Shown: positions 16,770 to 24,842, numbered from the stretch's first letter. The stretch: 64,000 nt of DNA from Candidatus Contubernalis alkalaceticus (GCF_022558445.1 NZ_CP054699.1:576001-640000), one strand, 5' to 3'. Numbers and translations: made by a program. Notes: generated by a model from the sequence alone, not told the origin.

Positions 16770-17924
16770 ATGGTGTCACAAAATAACCAATTCTGTTCCT
16801 CTTGCGACAGTAAACTGGAACCAGGAGATAAGTTCTGCGCAGGCTGCGGAATTTCTTGTCAGGATGATCCAACTAAAGAGGGCCCGGTTCATACTGCGGC
16901 CCAAACCAAAAGTAATAAAACAAAGCCGGTGTTCATACTTATTGCGGCTCTAATTATTATTCCCCTGGTATTCCTGGCCGCCAGGACGGCGGTAACTACC
17001 GGCACCCAAAAAGCCATTGAGGATAAGCTGGCCCTGGCGGAGAAGTATCTCTTTGATGAGGAATACGACCAGGCTATTTTAGCCTACCGGGAAGTCATAG
17101 ACATTGTTCCTAAAGAAGAACGGGCCTATACCGGCCTGGCAAAGGTCTATACAGTCCAGGATGATTATGAGTCTGCGGAAGAAGTATTAATCGAAGGGAT
17201 TCAAATTGTAGAACAAACAATTCCCCTGCGCCGGAACCTGGCAGATATCTATGTGATTCAGGGAAAATATGAAGAGGCGAAAGCCCATTACCTGGTTATT
17301 TTGGAAGAAGATGAAAATGAACAATTGGCCTACCAGGGCCTGGCCCTGGTTGACAAATATTTAAATGAGCTTGAAGAATCAGCCGGGCAATTGATAAGTA
17401 ATGACTTTAATCGATATGTTAATCATAGATTTGGCTTTACTGTCTTATTTCCAAATACATGGGTTGTTTCCTCCTCTCCGGAAAACAATGATGGGAGAAG
17501 TTTCCAGCATCCCCGTGAAGATATTAATATAGCGGTTTGGGGTTCCCATGGAATGTCAGCCTTAGAGATGGGTTTTGAAGAATACATGAAATGGAGTTTT
17601 GAAATTTTGGAAGAATTAGAGGGGTATGAGTTAATTTCAGACGTAGAAATTAGTAAAGACTTAATAGTAGATTACATGAAAGATGGAATGCAAGTAAAAA
17701 AACCAATCACGTTAAAAGGAAGAAGATTTGAATACAAATATCTAAGCGAGGGAAAGGAAGTCATGGTGATGGAAGGCATTACTTATTTTGATTCTATATT
17801 ATATGAAATTAGATGTATGGCTTCCCAAAAACATTATGACTCTTATCATGATCTTTTCTTACACGTTATTTATAGTATTGAGCTTATACCCCAAGGGGAA
17901 GAGATTGCTCATATTTTTCAATAA
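16770..17924 (+). CDS. Zinc-ribbon, single-helix, TPR protein with a PsbP/DUF1795-like C-terminal domain
   Basis: Starts at ATG 16770 behind CCGGAGG. The 384-residue protein opens with C-S-S-C-D...F-C-A-G-C-G, where Asp replaces the usual Gly, has the shared membrane helix and a short set of TPRs (to about residue 205). It then switches to a new domain beginning F-G-F-T-V-L-F-P-N-T-W, rich in strands, like the PsbP-like/DUF1795 lipoprotein domains. DNA of the first 220 codons is almost the same as that of 18233, while the C-terminal parts are unrelated. Decayed DUF5050 sequence follows at 17966, perhaps the older tail of this gene displaced by the new domain. Confidence 0.85.
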   Translation: MVSQNNQFCSSCDSKLEPGDKFCAGCGISCQDDPTKEGPVHTAAQTKSNKTKPVFILIAALIIIPLVFLAARTAVTTGTQKAIEDKLALAEKYLFDEEYDQAILAYREVIDIVPKEERAYTGLAKVYTVQDDYESAEEVLIEGIQIVEQTIPLRRNLADIYVIQGKYEEAKAHYLVILEEDENEQLAYQGLALVDKYLNELEESAGQLISNDFNRYVNHRFGFTVLFPNTWVVSSSPENNDGRSFQHPREDINIAVWGSHGMSALEMGFEEYMKWSFEILEELEGYELISDVEISKDLIVDYMKDGMQVKKPITLKGRRFEYKYLSEGKEVMVMEGITYFDSILYEIRCMASQKHYDSYHDLFLHVIYSIELIPQGEEIAHIFQ

Positions 17925-17965
17925 ACCAGTATGTTAGTAAAAAATCTATATTCGAGGGAGAAAGC

Positions 17966-18205
17966 GCTGGAACAAACTGGATGCAGGGGACTGGGCTTAT
18001 TACATAAACAGAGAAGATGAAAAAATATATAAGATACAAATAGATGGAAGCAATCATTCTCATATAAATGATGATGGGACTCAATATTTAAATGTAGCGG
18101 GAGATTGGATTTACTAATATGGAGGCGATTGGCCGTTAGTGGAACCCGGTGGGAGGACTCTATAAAATGAGGACTGACGGTAGTGAAAGGCAGCGGGTTT
18201 ATTAA
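17966..18205 (+). pseudogene. DUF5050-repeat remnant
   Basis: Reads L-D-A-G-D-W-A-Y-Y..I-Y-K-I-Q-I-D-G-S, then N-V-A-G-D-W-I-Y stop, and in the same frame after the stop Y-G-G-D-W, followed by L-Y-K-M-R-T-D-G-S-E-R-Q-R-V-Y stop at 18203-18205. It has lost its start and helix. The last 50 bases repeat 10601-10655. Confidence 0.75.
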
Positions 18206-18232
18206 GTGATTTCTAGAATCGGGGGGTTTTAA

Positions 18233-19822
18233 GTGGAACAAAACAGTAAATTCTGTCCATCTTGCAGTAGTAACCTGGACATAGGAGATAAATTCTGTGC
18301 TAAATGTGGCTTTTCAATTCAGGGAAATGAAACAAAAGGGAGCCCTGTTCTGCCTGATGTACAGAAAAAGAGTAAAGTAAAGCCGGTGTTCATACTTATT
18401 GCGGCTCTAATTATCATCCCCTTGGTATTCCTGGCCGCCAGGACGGCGGTAACCACCGGCACCCAAAAAGCCATTGAGGATAAGCTGGCCCTGGCGGAGA
18501 AGTATCTCTTTGATGAAGAATACCAGCAGGCCATTTTAGCCTACCGGGAAGTCATAGACATTGCTCCTAAAGAAGAGCGGGCCTATACCGGTTTGGCAAA
18601 GGTCTATATAGTCCAGGAAGATTATGAGTCTGCGGAAGAAGTTTTAATCGAAGGGATTCAAATTGTAGAACAAACAATTCCCCTGCGCCGGGATCTGGCA
18701 GATATCTATGTGATTCAGGGAAAATATGAAGAGGCGGAAGCCCAGTACCTGGTGATTCTGGAAGAAGATGAAAATGAACAATTGGCCTACCAGGGTCTGG
18801 CCCTGGTTTACATACGTTTAAATCAAATGAGTAAAGCCATTGAGATCCTTGAAGTTGTGATAATTGAAAACCCCAATATTTTAGAAAACTACAGCCTCCT
18901 GGCAGAGGCGTACGTGTATAATGAGATGGATGAAAAAGCTCTGGAGATGGTAATAAAAGCTTTGGAGCTGGATATAAATCACGATGATGTGTATGATGTT
19001 TTAGATCTTATCTATGAAGATAGATGGGATGAACTGCTGAAAGAAGCCGAAAGAATGATTCAGGAAAATCCTGATAGGCTGACAGGCAGGATGCTGCAGT
19101 TTTACGGGCTTTTTAAAGTGGGCCGGTATGAGGAAGTAATCTCATTGTATGAAGAATTATACAAAGCCACAAATAGCGAGAAGGTTGTGGCAATAGCAGA
19201 CCTTGCTGAAGAAGAAATGAACTGGATATACTATAGAAACCATGACGATGGCGGGAGCATCTACAAAATTCGCACTGACGGCAGCGGCCGTACAAAGATC
19301 AATAATGATGTTTCATTTTATTTAACACTGTCCGGGGACTGGATATACTATGGGAACGCTGACGATGACGGGAGCATCTACAAAGTTCGCACTGATGGCA
19401 GCGGCCGTACAAAGATCAATGATGATGTTTCAGGGTATTTAACACTGTCCGGGGACTGGATATACTATAGTAACTTTGACGATGGCTATAGCATCTACAA
19501 GATTCGCACAGACGGCAGCGGTCGTACAAAGCTCAATGATGATTTTTCAGGGTATATTACACTGTCCGGGGACTGGATATACTATGGGAGCGCTGACGAT
19601 TACGGAATAAATTACTGTTGTATTTACAAAATTCGCACAGACGGCAGCGGCCGTTCAAAGATCAATGATAATTATTTAGGGTATATTATACTTTCCGGGG
19701 ACTGGATATACTATAAAAACTATGACGATGGCGGGAGTATCTACAAAATTCGCTTGGACGGCAGTGGCCGTACAAAGATCAATGATGATGATTCAGGGTA
19801 TTTAAAACTGGTAGGCAGCTGA
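18233..19822 (+). CDS. Zinc-ribbon, single-helix protein with TPR and DUF5050 repeats, shortened C-terminus
   Basis: GTG start at 18233 after GGGGGG. The 529-residue protein has the ribbon (C-P-S-C-S...F-C-A-K-C-G), the shared helix, TPRs to about residue 325 and five and a half DUF5050 repeats of very even sequence (S-G-D-W-I-Y-Y...I-Y-K-I-R-T-D-G-S-G-R-T-K-I-N-D-D). It ends in the middle of a repeat, L-V-G-S then TGA, where the other repeats have TGG (Trp) followed by Tyr codons; the next codons read TAT TAA. So the frame has been cut by a nonsense change or by loss of the following repeats. Probably still expressed. Confidence 0.87.
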   Translation: MEQNSKFCPSCSSNLDIGDKFCAKCGFSIQGNETKGSPVLPDVQKKSKVKPVFILIAALIIIPLVFLAARTAVTTGTQKAIEDKLALAEKYLFDEEYQQAILAYREVIDIAPKEERAYTGLAKVYIVQEDYESAEEVLIEGIQIVEQTIPLRRDLADIYVIQGKYEEAEAQYLVILEEDENEQLAYQGLALVYIRLNQMSKAIEILEVVIIENPNILENYSLLAEAYVYNEMDEKALEMVIKALELDINHDDVYDVLDLIYEDRWDELLKEAERMIQENPDRLTGRMLQFYGLFKVGRYEEVISLYEELYKATNSEKVVAIADLAEEEMNWIYYRNHDDGGSIYKIRTDGSGRTKINNDVSFYLTLSGDWIYYGNADDDGSIYKVRTDGSGRTKINDDVSGYLTLSGDWIYYSNFDDGYSIYKIRTDGSGRTKLNDDFSGYITLSGDWIYYGSADDYGINYCCIYKIRTDGSGRSKINDNYLGYIILSGDWIYYKNYDDGGSIYKIRLDGSGRTKINDDDSGYLKLVGS

Positions 19823-19835
19823 TATTAAGAATTTA

Positions 19836-20090
19836 AGGAGTAGATTTCCCCTACTTTAAAGGTTGCGAGGAATTATTAATTGACAATTCATAAATTTTTC
19901 TGTTTCGCCTGTGGAAGAAGTAAGTTCATCCACAATTACTTGCTTATTTAATGTAACAAAATGTGTTTTATATTATTGAAACCTTTTGTCAGGGCAAATA
20001 CTGTTGTTCATTCCAAAAAACATGCAGGTTGTCAGAAATTATTGAAATGATTTAAATAACCCGGTATCATGAGGTTAAAAATGGAGGTGA
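19836..20090 (+). repeat. Repeated upstream region R1, copy 2 (long form)
   Basis: About 255 bp matching 20750-21005 from 'aggagtagatttcccctact' onward, with the R1 core near 20000-20050 (GTT at 20006 and 20028, 22 bp apart; TTGTCA after it). It leads the 20095 gene. The stretch 'acttgcttatttaatgtaa' within it also resembles the yukD 3' end followed by R1 copy 1, suggesting the block was duplicated from there. Confidence 0.85.
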
Positions 20091-20094
20091 GATT

Positions 20095-20640
20095 ATGGGA
20101 AGAACTGAAAGCGTATCATTTCAAGTTCATCCAAAAGATGAACAATCCCAAATTGATTTAATGCAAAAATTCCACTGGAATATGATGAGCACACAGGAAA
20201 TAAAAACGATAGATAATTACTTGGAACAAAGGGGCGATTCAATTTACCAGATTAAAAATTCACAGCACTATATTAAACTTGCATTTTGCAGGGATTTGGA
20301 TTTGCCTAACCTGGATAAAATCAGAGAACTTGAAAGTGAGTACCACTCCATTCATATTTCAAAAAAGCCAGACATTACTGGATTTCAATGGTTTCTTATG
20401 ATGGGTGCATTCGCTTTAACTTGGGGAATCTTTTCTAGCGTAGCAGGTTTTTTCAGCTTAATATTAGGTTTTGCCGCCGGTTATTCAGTATATCATTTCT
20501 TAATAAAACCTGGCTATGACCTGAAACTGCAGGACTATTATGAAGTCCGTGACAAGGCTTTAGCCAGGAAGCAGAGAATCTTTGAGGAACTGGATAAGCT
20601 AAGTTTGAAATCAGCTGGGGAAGTAGCAGCGGCGAATTAA
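20095..20640 (+). CDS. Two-helix membrane protein of unknown function
   Basis: A 181-residue protein with GGAGGTGAG before the ATG. Residues 1-95 are soluble and charged; two hydrophobic helices at about 100-118 and 120-140 form a tight hairpin; the tail (145-181) is a charged helix. No family recognised. It is led by an R1 copy and followed by its own terminator, and it sits directly before the WXG100 substrate genes, so co-regulation with secretion is likely. Confidence 0.75.
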   Translation: MGRTESVSFQVHPKDEQSQIDLMQKFHWNMMSTQEIKTIDNYLEQRGDSIYQIKNSQHYIKLAFCRDLDLPNLDKIRELESEYHSIHISKKPDITGFQWFLMMGAFALTWGIFSSVAGFFSLILGFAAGYSVYHFLIKPGYDLKLQDYYEVRDKALARKQRIFEELDKLSLKSAGEVAAAN

Positions 20641-20664
20641 ATATTACTGCACAAAAAATAAAAA

Positions 20665-20708
20665 ATATGGGTCTTTCTACTTATCATTGAACAGGCCCAT
20701 ATTTTTTT
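20665..20708 (+). terminator. Terminator after the 20095 gene
   Basis: ATATGGG at 20665-20671 pairs with CCCATAT at 20696-20702, then T-run to 20708. Its loop sequence (...cattgaacagg...) is shared with the terminator at 25255, so the two are copies. Confidence 0.75.
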
Positions 20709-20749
20709 ATGATGTCTATTTTTCTCTCTATCTTTTCCACTTTAATCAT

Positions 20750-21005
20750 AGGAGTAGATTTCCCCTACTTTAAAGGCTGCGAGGAATTATTGATTGACAA
20801 TTATATAAATTCTTCTGTTTCTCCTGTGTAAGAAGTAAGTTCGTCCACAATCACTTGCTTATTTGATGTAATAAAATGTGTTTAATATTATTGAAACCTT
20901 TGGCCAGGGCAAATATTGCTGTTCATTCCAAAAAACATGCAGGTTGTCAAAAACTATTGAAATGATTAAATTACCTGAGTATGATGAAGTTAGCAAATGG
21001 AGGTG
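20750..21005 (+). repeat. Repeated upstream region R1, copy 3 (long form)
   Basis: Copy of 19836-20090, here leading the WXG100 gene run. GTT triplets at 20921 and 20943 (22 bp); TTGTCA with TAAATT 17 bp downstream is a plausible promoter for the substrate operon. Confidence 0.85.
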
Positions 21006-21011
21006 AGGGAT

Positions 21012-21323
21012 GTGCCTGGTTTTAAAATAACTGATGTAGATAGCACGGCTATACAAAACACATCCAGCAGTATTGATGAAGATATTCATGAGCTGTTATC
21101 CATTAGTGCGGTTCTATCTGGTGACATAATGAAAGATCTGAACCCATACTGGCAGGGGACCGCTAAGGATAGTTTTGAAAAACAGCTTAATAATTATGTG
21201 AAGGCTTTTAATAAACTGGCGGGTACTTACGAAAACCTGAACAAGCAGCTTAAAGCATCAGGCAGCACTTATAAAAAAGCCGGTGATTCCGTAATGCAGA
21301 GAATAATGAAAATACCCAGGTAA
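21012..21323 (+). CDS. WXG100-family T7SS protein
   Basis: A 103-residue helical-hairpin protein with the hallmark turn N-P-Y-W-Q-G-T-A (W-x-G) at about residue 46-53, as in EsxA/ESAT-6. WXG100 proteins are exported as folded dimers by EssC. The GTG at 21012 is preferred because GGAGGTGAG lies 8 bases upstream; an ATG at 20997 would overlap that ribosome site. The C-terminal helix has S-T-Y-K-K-A-G-D, a near match to the Y-x-x-x-D/E export signal with one extra residue. First of a run of six substrate-type genes behind R1 copy 3. Confidence 0.92.
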   Translation: MPGFKITDVDSTAIQNTSSSIDEDIHELLSISAVLSGDIMKDLNPYWQGTAKDSFEKQLNNYVKAFNKLAGTYENLNKQLKASGSTYKKAGDSVMQRIMKIPR

Positions 21324-21344
21324 AGTGGAGGAGGTTACAGCTTC

Positions 21345-21674
21345 GTGGTAGAAATGAGTGTGTTTATAAAATTTGACCCGGAAAAGATTTTAGCTGTTGC
21401 CGTTAATTTGGTAAACCAGCACCAACGTCTTACCCGGAGTATAGCAAACATTAAGAGAAAATCCCAGAACTTAACAGCCAGCTGGCAGGGTGACAGTTCT
21501 AATTTGTATATGGATAAAATCAATGAATTAAGCGTTCAAGGGGAGGACATGGAGAAAGTTTTACTGGCTTTTAGTCAAGACTTAATGAACGTATCGGGGA
21601 TTTATAAAGCAGGTGAAACACAGGCAAAGCAGGAGGCAGAATCACTGCCAACTGATGGCGTATTCCTCGTTTAA
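21345..21674 (+). CDS. WXG100-family T7SS protein
   Basis: 109 residues; W-Q-G at the turn (S-W-Q-G-D-S-S) and the export signal I-Y-K-A-G-E (Y-x-x-x-E) in the second helix. Starts at GTG 21345, 10 bases after GGAGGAGG. The ending S-L-P-T-D-G-V-F-L-V is shared with the 22427 protein (G-L-P-T-D-G-V-F-R-V) but not with the other paralogs, which suggests these two are partners or share a recognition tail. Confidence 0.92.
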   Translation: MVEMSVFIKFDPEKILAVAVNLVNQHQRLTRSIANIKRKSQNLTASWQGDSSNLYMDKINELSVQGEDMEKVLLAFSQDLMNVSGIYKAGETQAKQEAESLPTDGVFLV

Positions 21675-21690
21675 GTAAAGGGGTGAGCAA

Positions 21691-22041
21691 ATGACCATAA
21701 TTAATTTTAATTATAATAAAGCGATAAATCAGTCCAGGGAGGTGGATGCAGTGGCAAGCGAAATGCTGACAACAGCAAACACACAACTTCAAGCAGCAAT
21801 TAACTCTATCGGGGCCTGTTGGAGAGGAGATGCTTCAGAGCAATTTCTTCATTACTGCCACAGTACTCAAGTAGACATACGTACCCAGGCTAACAAGCTG
21901 CAGGACCTGGCGGCTCGAATTAGAACTGTAGCAAGGATTATTGCGGAGGCTGAGGAGAGGGCAGGGGAGCTGCAGCGTCAGCAGGCAGCCGCCGCCAAAG
22001 CAAATGACTTTTCCAACGGCGGAGGAGGTGGCGGACGTTAG
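21691..22041 (+). CDS. WXG100-family T7SS protein with a glycine-rich tail
   Basis: 116 residues; turn motif A-C-W-R-G-D-A-S, second helix with strong coiled-coil character, and a C-terminal tail of six Gly then Arg. The usual Tyr of the export signal is absent, so it may travel only as partner of another WXG100 protein (inference). AAAGGGGTGA precedes the ATG. Confidence 0.9.
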   Translation: MTIINFNYNKAINQSREVDAVASEMLTTANTQLQAAINSIGACWRGDASEQFLHYCHSTQVDIRTQANKLQDLAARIRTVARIIAEAEERAGELQRQQAAAAKANDFSNGGGGGGR

Positions 22042-22099
22042 CCGTTAGTACAGTAACCATTATATTTTTTCTGAATTATATTAAAGGAGTGAATATATT

Positions 22100-22402
22100 A
22101 TGTCAGGAACCGAAGTATTAACCGGCCGAATGCTGGAAGCTGCCAAAAACGTTGAGGATATTATTGGACGTTATAACCAATCGGTCACTAAAATGTATCA
22201 GATTGGTGCAGAAATTGATGGCATGTGGGATGGGGATGCCAGCAGCAAATTCATGGCCACTCTCGGGAACGACCGGGAGCGTTTTAACGCTATGACCAGG
22301 ATGCTTACCGCTTATGTTGAAGTTCTGAGGCGAGATGCCGCCATCTATGCCAAAGCCGAGAGCGATGCTCTCAACATCCTGAATACAAATAAAATCCGGT
22401 AA
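22100..22402 (+). CDS. WXG100-family T7SS protein, EsxA type
   Basis: 100 residues, the classic EsxA length: M-S-G-T-E-V-L-T start, turn G-M-W-D-G-D-A-S, and I-Y-A-K-A-E (Y-x-x-x-E) near the C-terminus. AAAGGAGTG lies upstream. Of the run it is closest to the generic Firmicute EsxA and may be the structural substrate needed for secretion of the others (inference). Confidence 0.94.
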   Translation: MSGTEVLTGRMLEAAKNVEDIIGRYNQSVTKMYQIGAEIDGMWDGDASSKFMATLGNDRERFNAMTRMLTAYVEVLRRDAAIYAKAESDALNILNTNKIR

Positions 22403-22426
22403 AATCAGAAAAAGGAGGATTTCGTA

Positions 22427-22747
22427 ATGGATATTACTTTAAAAGTCCAACCAGACGTATTGATTGCAAAGGCTGGAGAGCTTTCTACCGAAAAAACTAC
22501 CATAATGGGACTTATGGATCAGACCAAGAGCAATATTAACTCTCTAGCCGGGGTATGGAAAAGCCAGGCATCTGATGAGTATCAAGGCCGGTTCAAGCAG
22601 ATATATAATGACATTGATAATATGCTGGCGATTGTTTCCGAATATATCAGTGATTTAAACGAAATAGCAAGTGTCTATTCTACAGCGGAAAAAAATGCAA
22701 AGAGTGAAGCAGAAGGGCTGCCCACCGATGGTGTTTTCAGAGTGTAA
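22427..22747 (+). CDS. WXG100-like T7SS protein with altered turn
   Basis: 106 residues, helical hairpin with V-W-K-S-Q-A-S at the turn: Trp is kept but Gly is replaced by Ser. Export-type signal V-Y-S-T-A-E and the tail L-P-T-D-G-V-F-R-V shared with the 21345 protein. AAAGGAGG upstream of the ATG. Confidence 0.9.
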   Translation: MDITLKVQPDVLIAKAGELSTEKTTIMGLMDQTKSNINSLAGVWKSQASDEYQGRFKQIYNDIDNMLAIVSEYISDLNEIASVYSTAEKNAKSEAEGLPTDGVFRV

Positions 22748-22763
22748 CCAGGTAATTACGCAC

Positions 22764-22788
22764 GGCACGCCTGAATATCAGGTGTGCC
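22764..22788 (+). other. Strong stem-loop between substrate genes
   Basis: GGCACGCCTGA (22764-22774) pairs with TCAGGTGTGCC (22778-22788) with one G-U pair and a 3-base loop. No T-run follows, so it is more likely a processing or stability element separating the small WXG100 genes from the effector-type genes than a terminator. Confidence 0.6.
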
Positions 22789-22817
22789 CGCTGCGCTAAA
22801 GATAAGGAAAGGTATTT

Positions 22818-23267
22818 ATGGACTACATAAAATACAATTGTTTCGATATATCAGCACAAAATAATGAAATTCATAAAATAGGGAACAAGCTTCAGCTTTT
22901 GTCCCATGAGCTTACCGCAGTTTTGAACTCGCTGGATTCTCAAATAAAATCTTATGAAAGCCTGCAGAAGAGTTTAGCAGCGGCTAATTCGGACATTAAA
23001 GAAGTTGTGATGCGCATCTTTAATATGCATTCTGCACTGGACCAGATAATTGATGTGTATTACATGGCTGAAAATAATGCCCTGCGTCTGGTTGAGGAAC
23101 TGCCCGTAGGGCTGGTTGAAGGATGTACCAGCGCTATTATGAGTGGAGTAAAGAACATTAATCCAATAAACATTTCAACAGCCTGTATTAGCAGGGGTGA
23201 TTTAGTTGTGGAAGATTGGCTTGCTCAGCTGGTTTATAAATTCGGCATAAAAGATAACAAGGAGTAA
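22818..23267 (+). CDS. T7SS substrate-like helical protein without WXG turn
   Basis: 149 residues. Residues 1-95 form the two-helix pattern of WXG100/LXG proteins (no Trp-Gly turn; Y-Y-M-A-E gives the Y-x-x-x-E signal), then 55 residues of a different character (I-M-S-G-V-K-N-I-N-P-I-N). AAGGAAAGG before the ATG. It lies directly before the larger 23306 gene and could be its secretion partner. Confidence 0.82.
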   Translation: MDYIKYNCFDISAQNNEIHKIGNKLQLLSHELTAVLNSLDSQIKSYESLQKSLAAANSDIKEVVMRIFNMHSALDQIIDVYYMAENNALRLVEELPVGLVEGCTSAIMSGVKNINPINISTACISRGDLVVEDWLAQLVYKFGIKDNKE

Positions 23268-23305
23268 TTTTTTTACTTTCATTTAATTTGTCGGGGGAGA
23301 AGGTT

Positions 23306-24505
23306 ATGGTTAAATATTATCTCCGGTATGATGATTTGCAAAGTCAGGACGCACCATTCCACAATATCGGCAAGACGCTTGTTGAACTGGAAAGCAGCCT
23401 GAATTCTATTGCTAATTCAATGGATGGTCGCAACAGCAGCATGGCATTGTTAAAAATCCAAATACAAGGCTGCCGTAAAGATATCTCTGCCACTGCTGGA
23501 CGCGTAACATCCATGGGGAATGTTGTTTTGGAAATAAACAACTTGTATCTGAAAGCAGAGAAAGATTGTTATAATTCTTTTGAAACATCTAAGAGGGTAA
23601 TTACGTGGAATGCTGCCCTGTCAGGGCTTGGCAATTTAGGACAGATAGGCGGGGCAATGAAATTCGCCCTTCAACCTTTTGCTAATTGGGCTGATCATGG
23701 TGTTTTTGATTATTCTACAAATACAGGAGCCCGCAGAGTTGTGGATATTTTTAAATCTACAAACAAAGTGCTTAAACATTTTTGGGAGTGGGATAAAAGT
23801 AACGCCCAGCTGAATAAACTCTCTCGAATGCTGCCTGAGCAGGCGAAGAAAATAGCCAGGGCCAGATGGATTGGAACAAATGATATTATGAAAGGCAGTG
23901 CTTCGAAAGCAGGAAAGTGGGGAACAAGATTCTATAATAATTTCCATAAGCTTGATAATTCCATAACCAGGTTTAAAAGCAGTGGGGTAAAAGGGGCAGT
24001 TGCAAACTATACCGCTGGTGGTGCAAAAGCTGCATTTGCCTGGGGTAGTACAATAGTAGTTGGGATATCAAATGCATATGATAATAAACAAGAATTTAAG
24101 AGCGGGAAAATATCTGCCAGGCGTGCAGTCGCTGAAACGATTACGGAAACGGCTATCGATATTGGTAAAACTGTCCTGGTTGGAGCTGTGGTTACTGCAG
24201 GACTTGCGGCTACCATAAAGTGTGCGCCGGTAATATTAGTTGTAGCTGGCACCGGCATCGCTGGTGGATTGATAGATGGTGGAACAAAATATACAACCAA
24301 TAGATTTGCCGGGGAAGAAAAAAAGTTTACTGAATTTGCATCGGATTTTATTCTTGACGGAGGGGAATGGGCTATCGATAGGATGAATTCAGCTGCTGCG
24401 GCGTATGACGACATGTTTAAAGAAGCATTTAATAACGCGACTAATTGTATCAATAATCCCCAAAGGCCTACTATTGGAAAGTGGAAGGCTGAGCTTGGTT
24501 ACTAA
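23306..24505 (+). CDS. Putative T7SS effector with LXG-like N-terminus
   Basis: 399 residues from ATG 23306 (GGGGGAGAAGG upstream; the TTG at 23288 would overlap that site). The N-terminal ~100 residues repeat the helical hairpin of the upstream gene, with L-Y-L-K-A-E as export signal. The middle is soluble (W-D-K-S-N-A-Q-L-N-K-L-S-R-M-L). A Gly/Ala-rich hydrophobic stretch covers about 285-325 (T-V-L-V-G-A-V-V-T-A-G-L and V-V-A-G-T-G-I-A-G-G). Such glycine-zipper segments occur in membrane-damaging T7SS toxins, so pore formation is possible but unproven. A DUF4176 gene follows 21 bases downstream, as in known T7SS effector operons. Confidence 0.82.
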   Translation: MVKYYLRYDDLQSQDAPFHNIGKTLVELESSLNSIANSMDGRNSSMALLKIQIQGCRKDISATAGRVTSMGNVVLEINNLYLKAEKDCYNSFETSKRVITWNAALSGLGNLGQIGGAMKFALQPFANWADHGVFDYSTNTGARRVVDIFKSTNKVLKHFWEWDKSNAQLNKLSRMLPEQAKKIARARWIGTNDIMKGSASKAGKWGTRFYNNFHKLDNSITRFKSSGVKGAVANYTAGGAKAAFAWGSTIVVGISNAYDNKQEFKSGKISARRAVAETITETAIDIGKTVLVGAVVTAGLAATIKCAPVILVVAGTGIAGGLIDGGTKYTTNRFAGEEKKFTEFASDFILDGGEWAIDRMNSAAAAYDDMFKEAFNNATNCINNPQRPTIGKWKAELGY

Positions 24506-24526
24506 TGGCTAAAGGAGCTGTGTGAA

Positions 24527-24793
24527 ATGGTAGAGGATTTGCTGCCCATAGGTTCTGTAGTTTTATTAAAAGATGGACAGAAGAGAATCATGATTTTTGG
24601 TATTAAACAGACAGATGCTGACAATGATGACATAGAATATGATTATGTAGGTGTTTTATATCCGGAAGGAAATCTAGGAGCCGAGTACCAGTTTTTATTT
24701 AATAAAGAAGATATCTTTGAGGTATTTTTTAGAGGTTATGAGGATGAAGAAAGGGTTGAGTTTATAAATAAATTAAAAGAATTTTATGTATAA
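24527..24793 (+). CDS. DUF4176 protein, T7SS-associated
   Basis: An 88-residue protein with the DUF4176 signature: L-L-P-I-G-S-V-V-L-L-K-x-G near the start, Y-D-Y-V-G-V-L-Y-P-E-G-N-L-G in the centre, and F-N-K-E-D-I-F-E-V-F-F-x-G-Y. The family is found almost only in Firmicute T7SS clusters next to LXG-type toxins; a chaperone or accessory role is suspected. AAAGGAG before the ATG. It pairs with the 23306 gene. Confidence 0.9.
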   Translation: MVEDLLPIGSVVLLKDGQKRIMIFGIKQTDADNDDIEYDYVGVLYPEGNLGAEYQFLFNKEDIFEVFFRGYEDEERVEFINKLKEFYV

Positions 24794-24809
24794 AATGGAG
24801 GTTTTGAGG

Positions 24810-24842
24810 GTGCCACAAAACAGATTTTTTATGGATATTTAA
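24810..24842 (+). pseudogene. Start fragment of a zinc-ribbon family gene
   Basis: GTG followed by C-C-A-C-A-A-A-A-C reads M-P-Q-N-R-F-F-M-D-I then stop, behind 'aaaatggaggttttgaggg', which matches the start of the 10820 gene (GTG, S-Q-N-N-F). Only the first codons remain. Confidence 0.5.
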
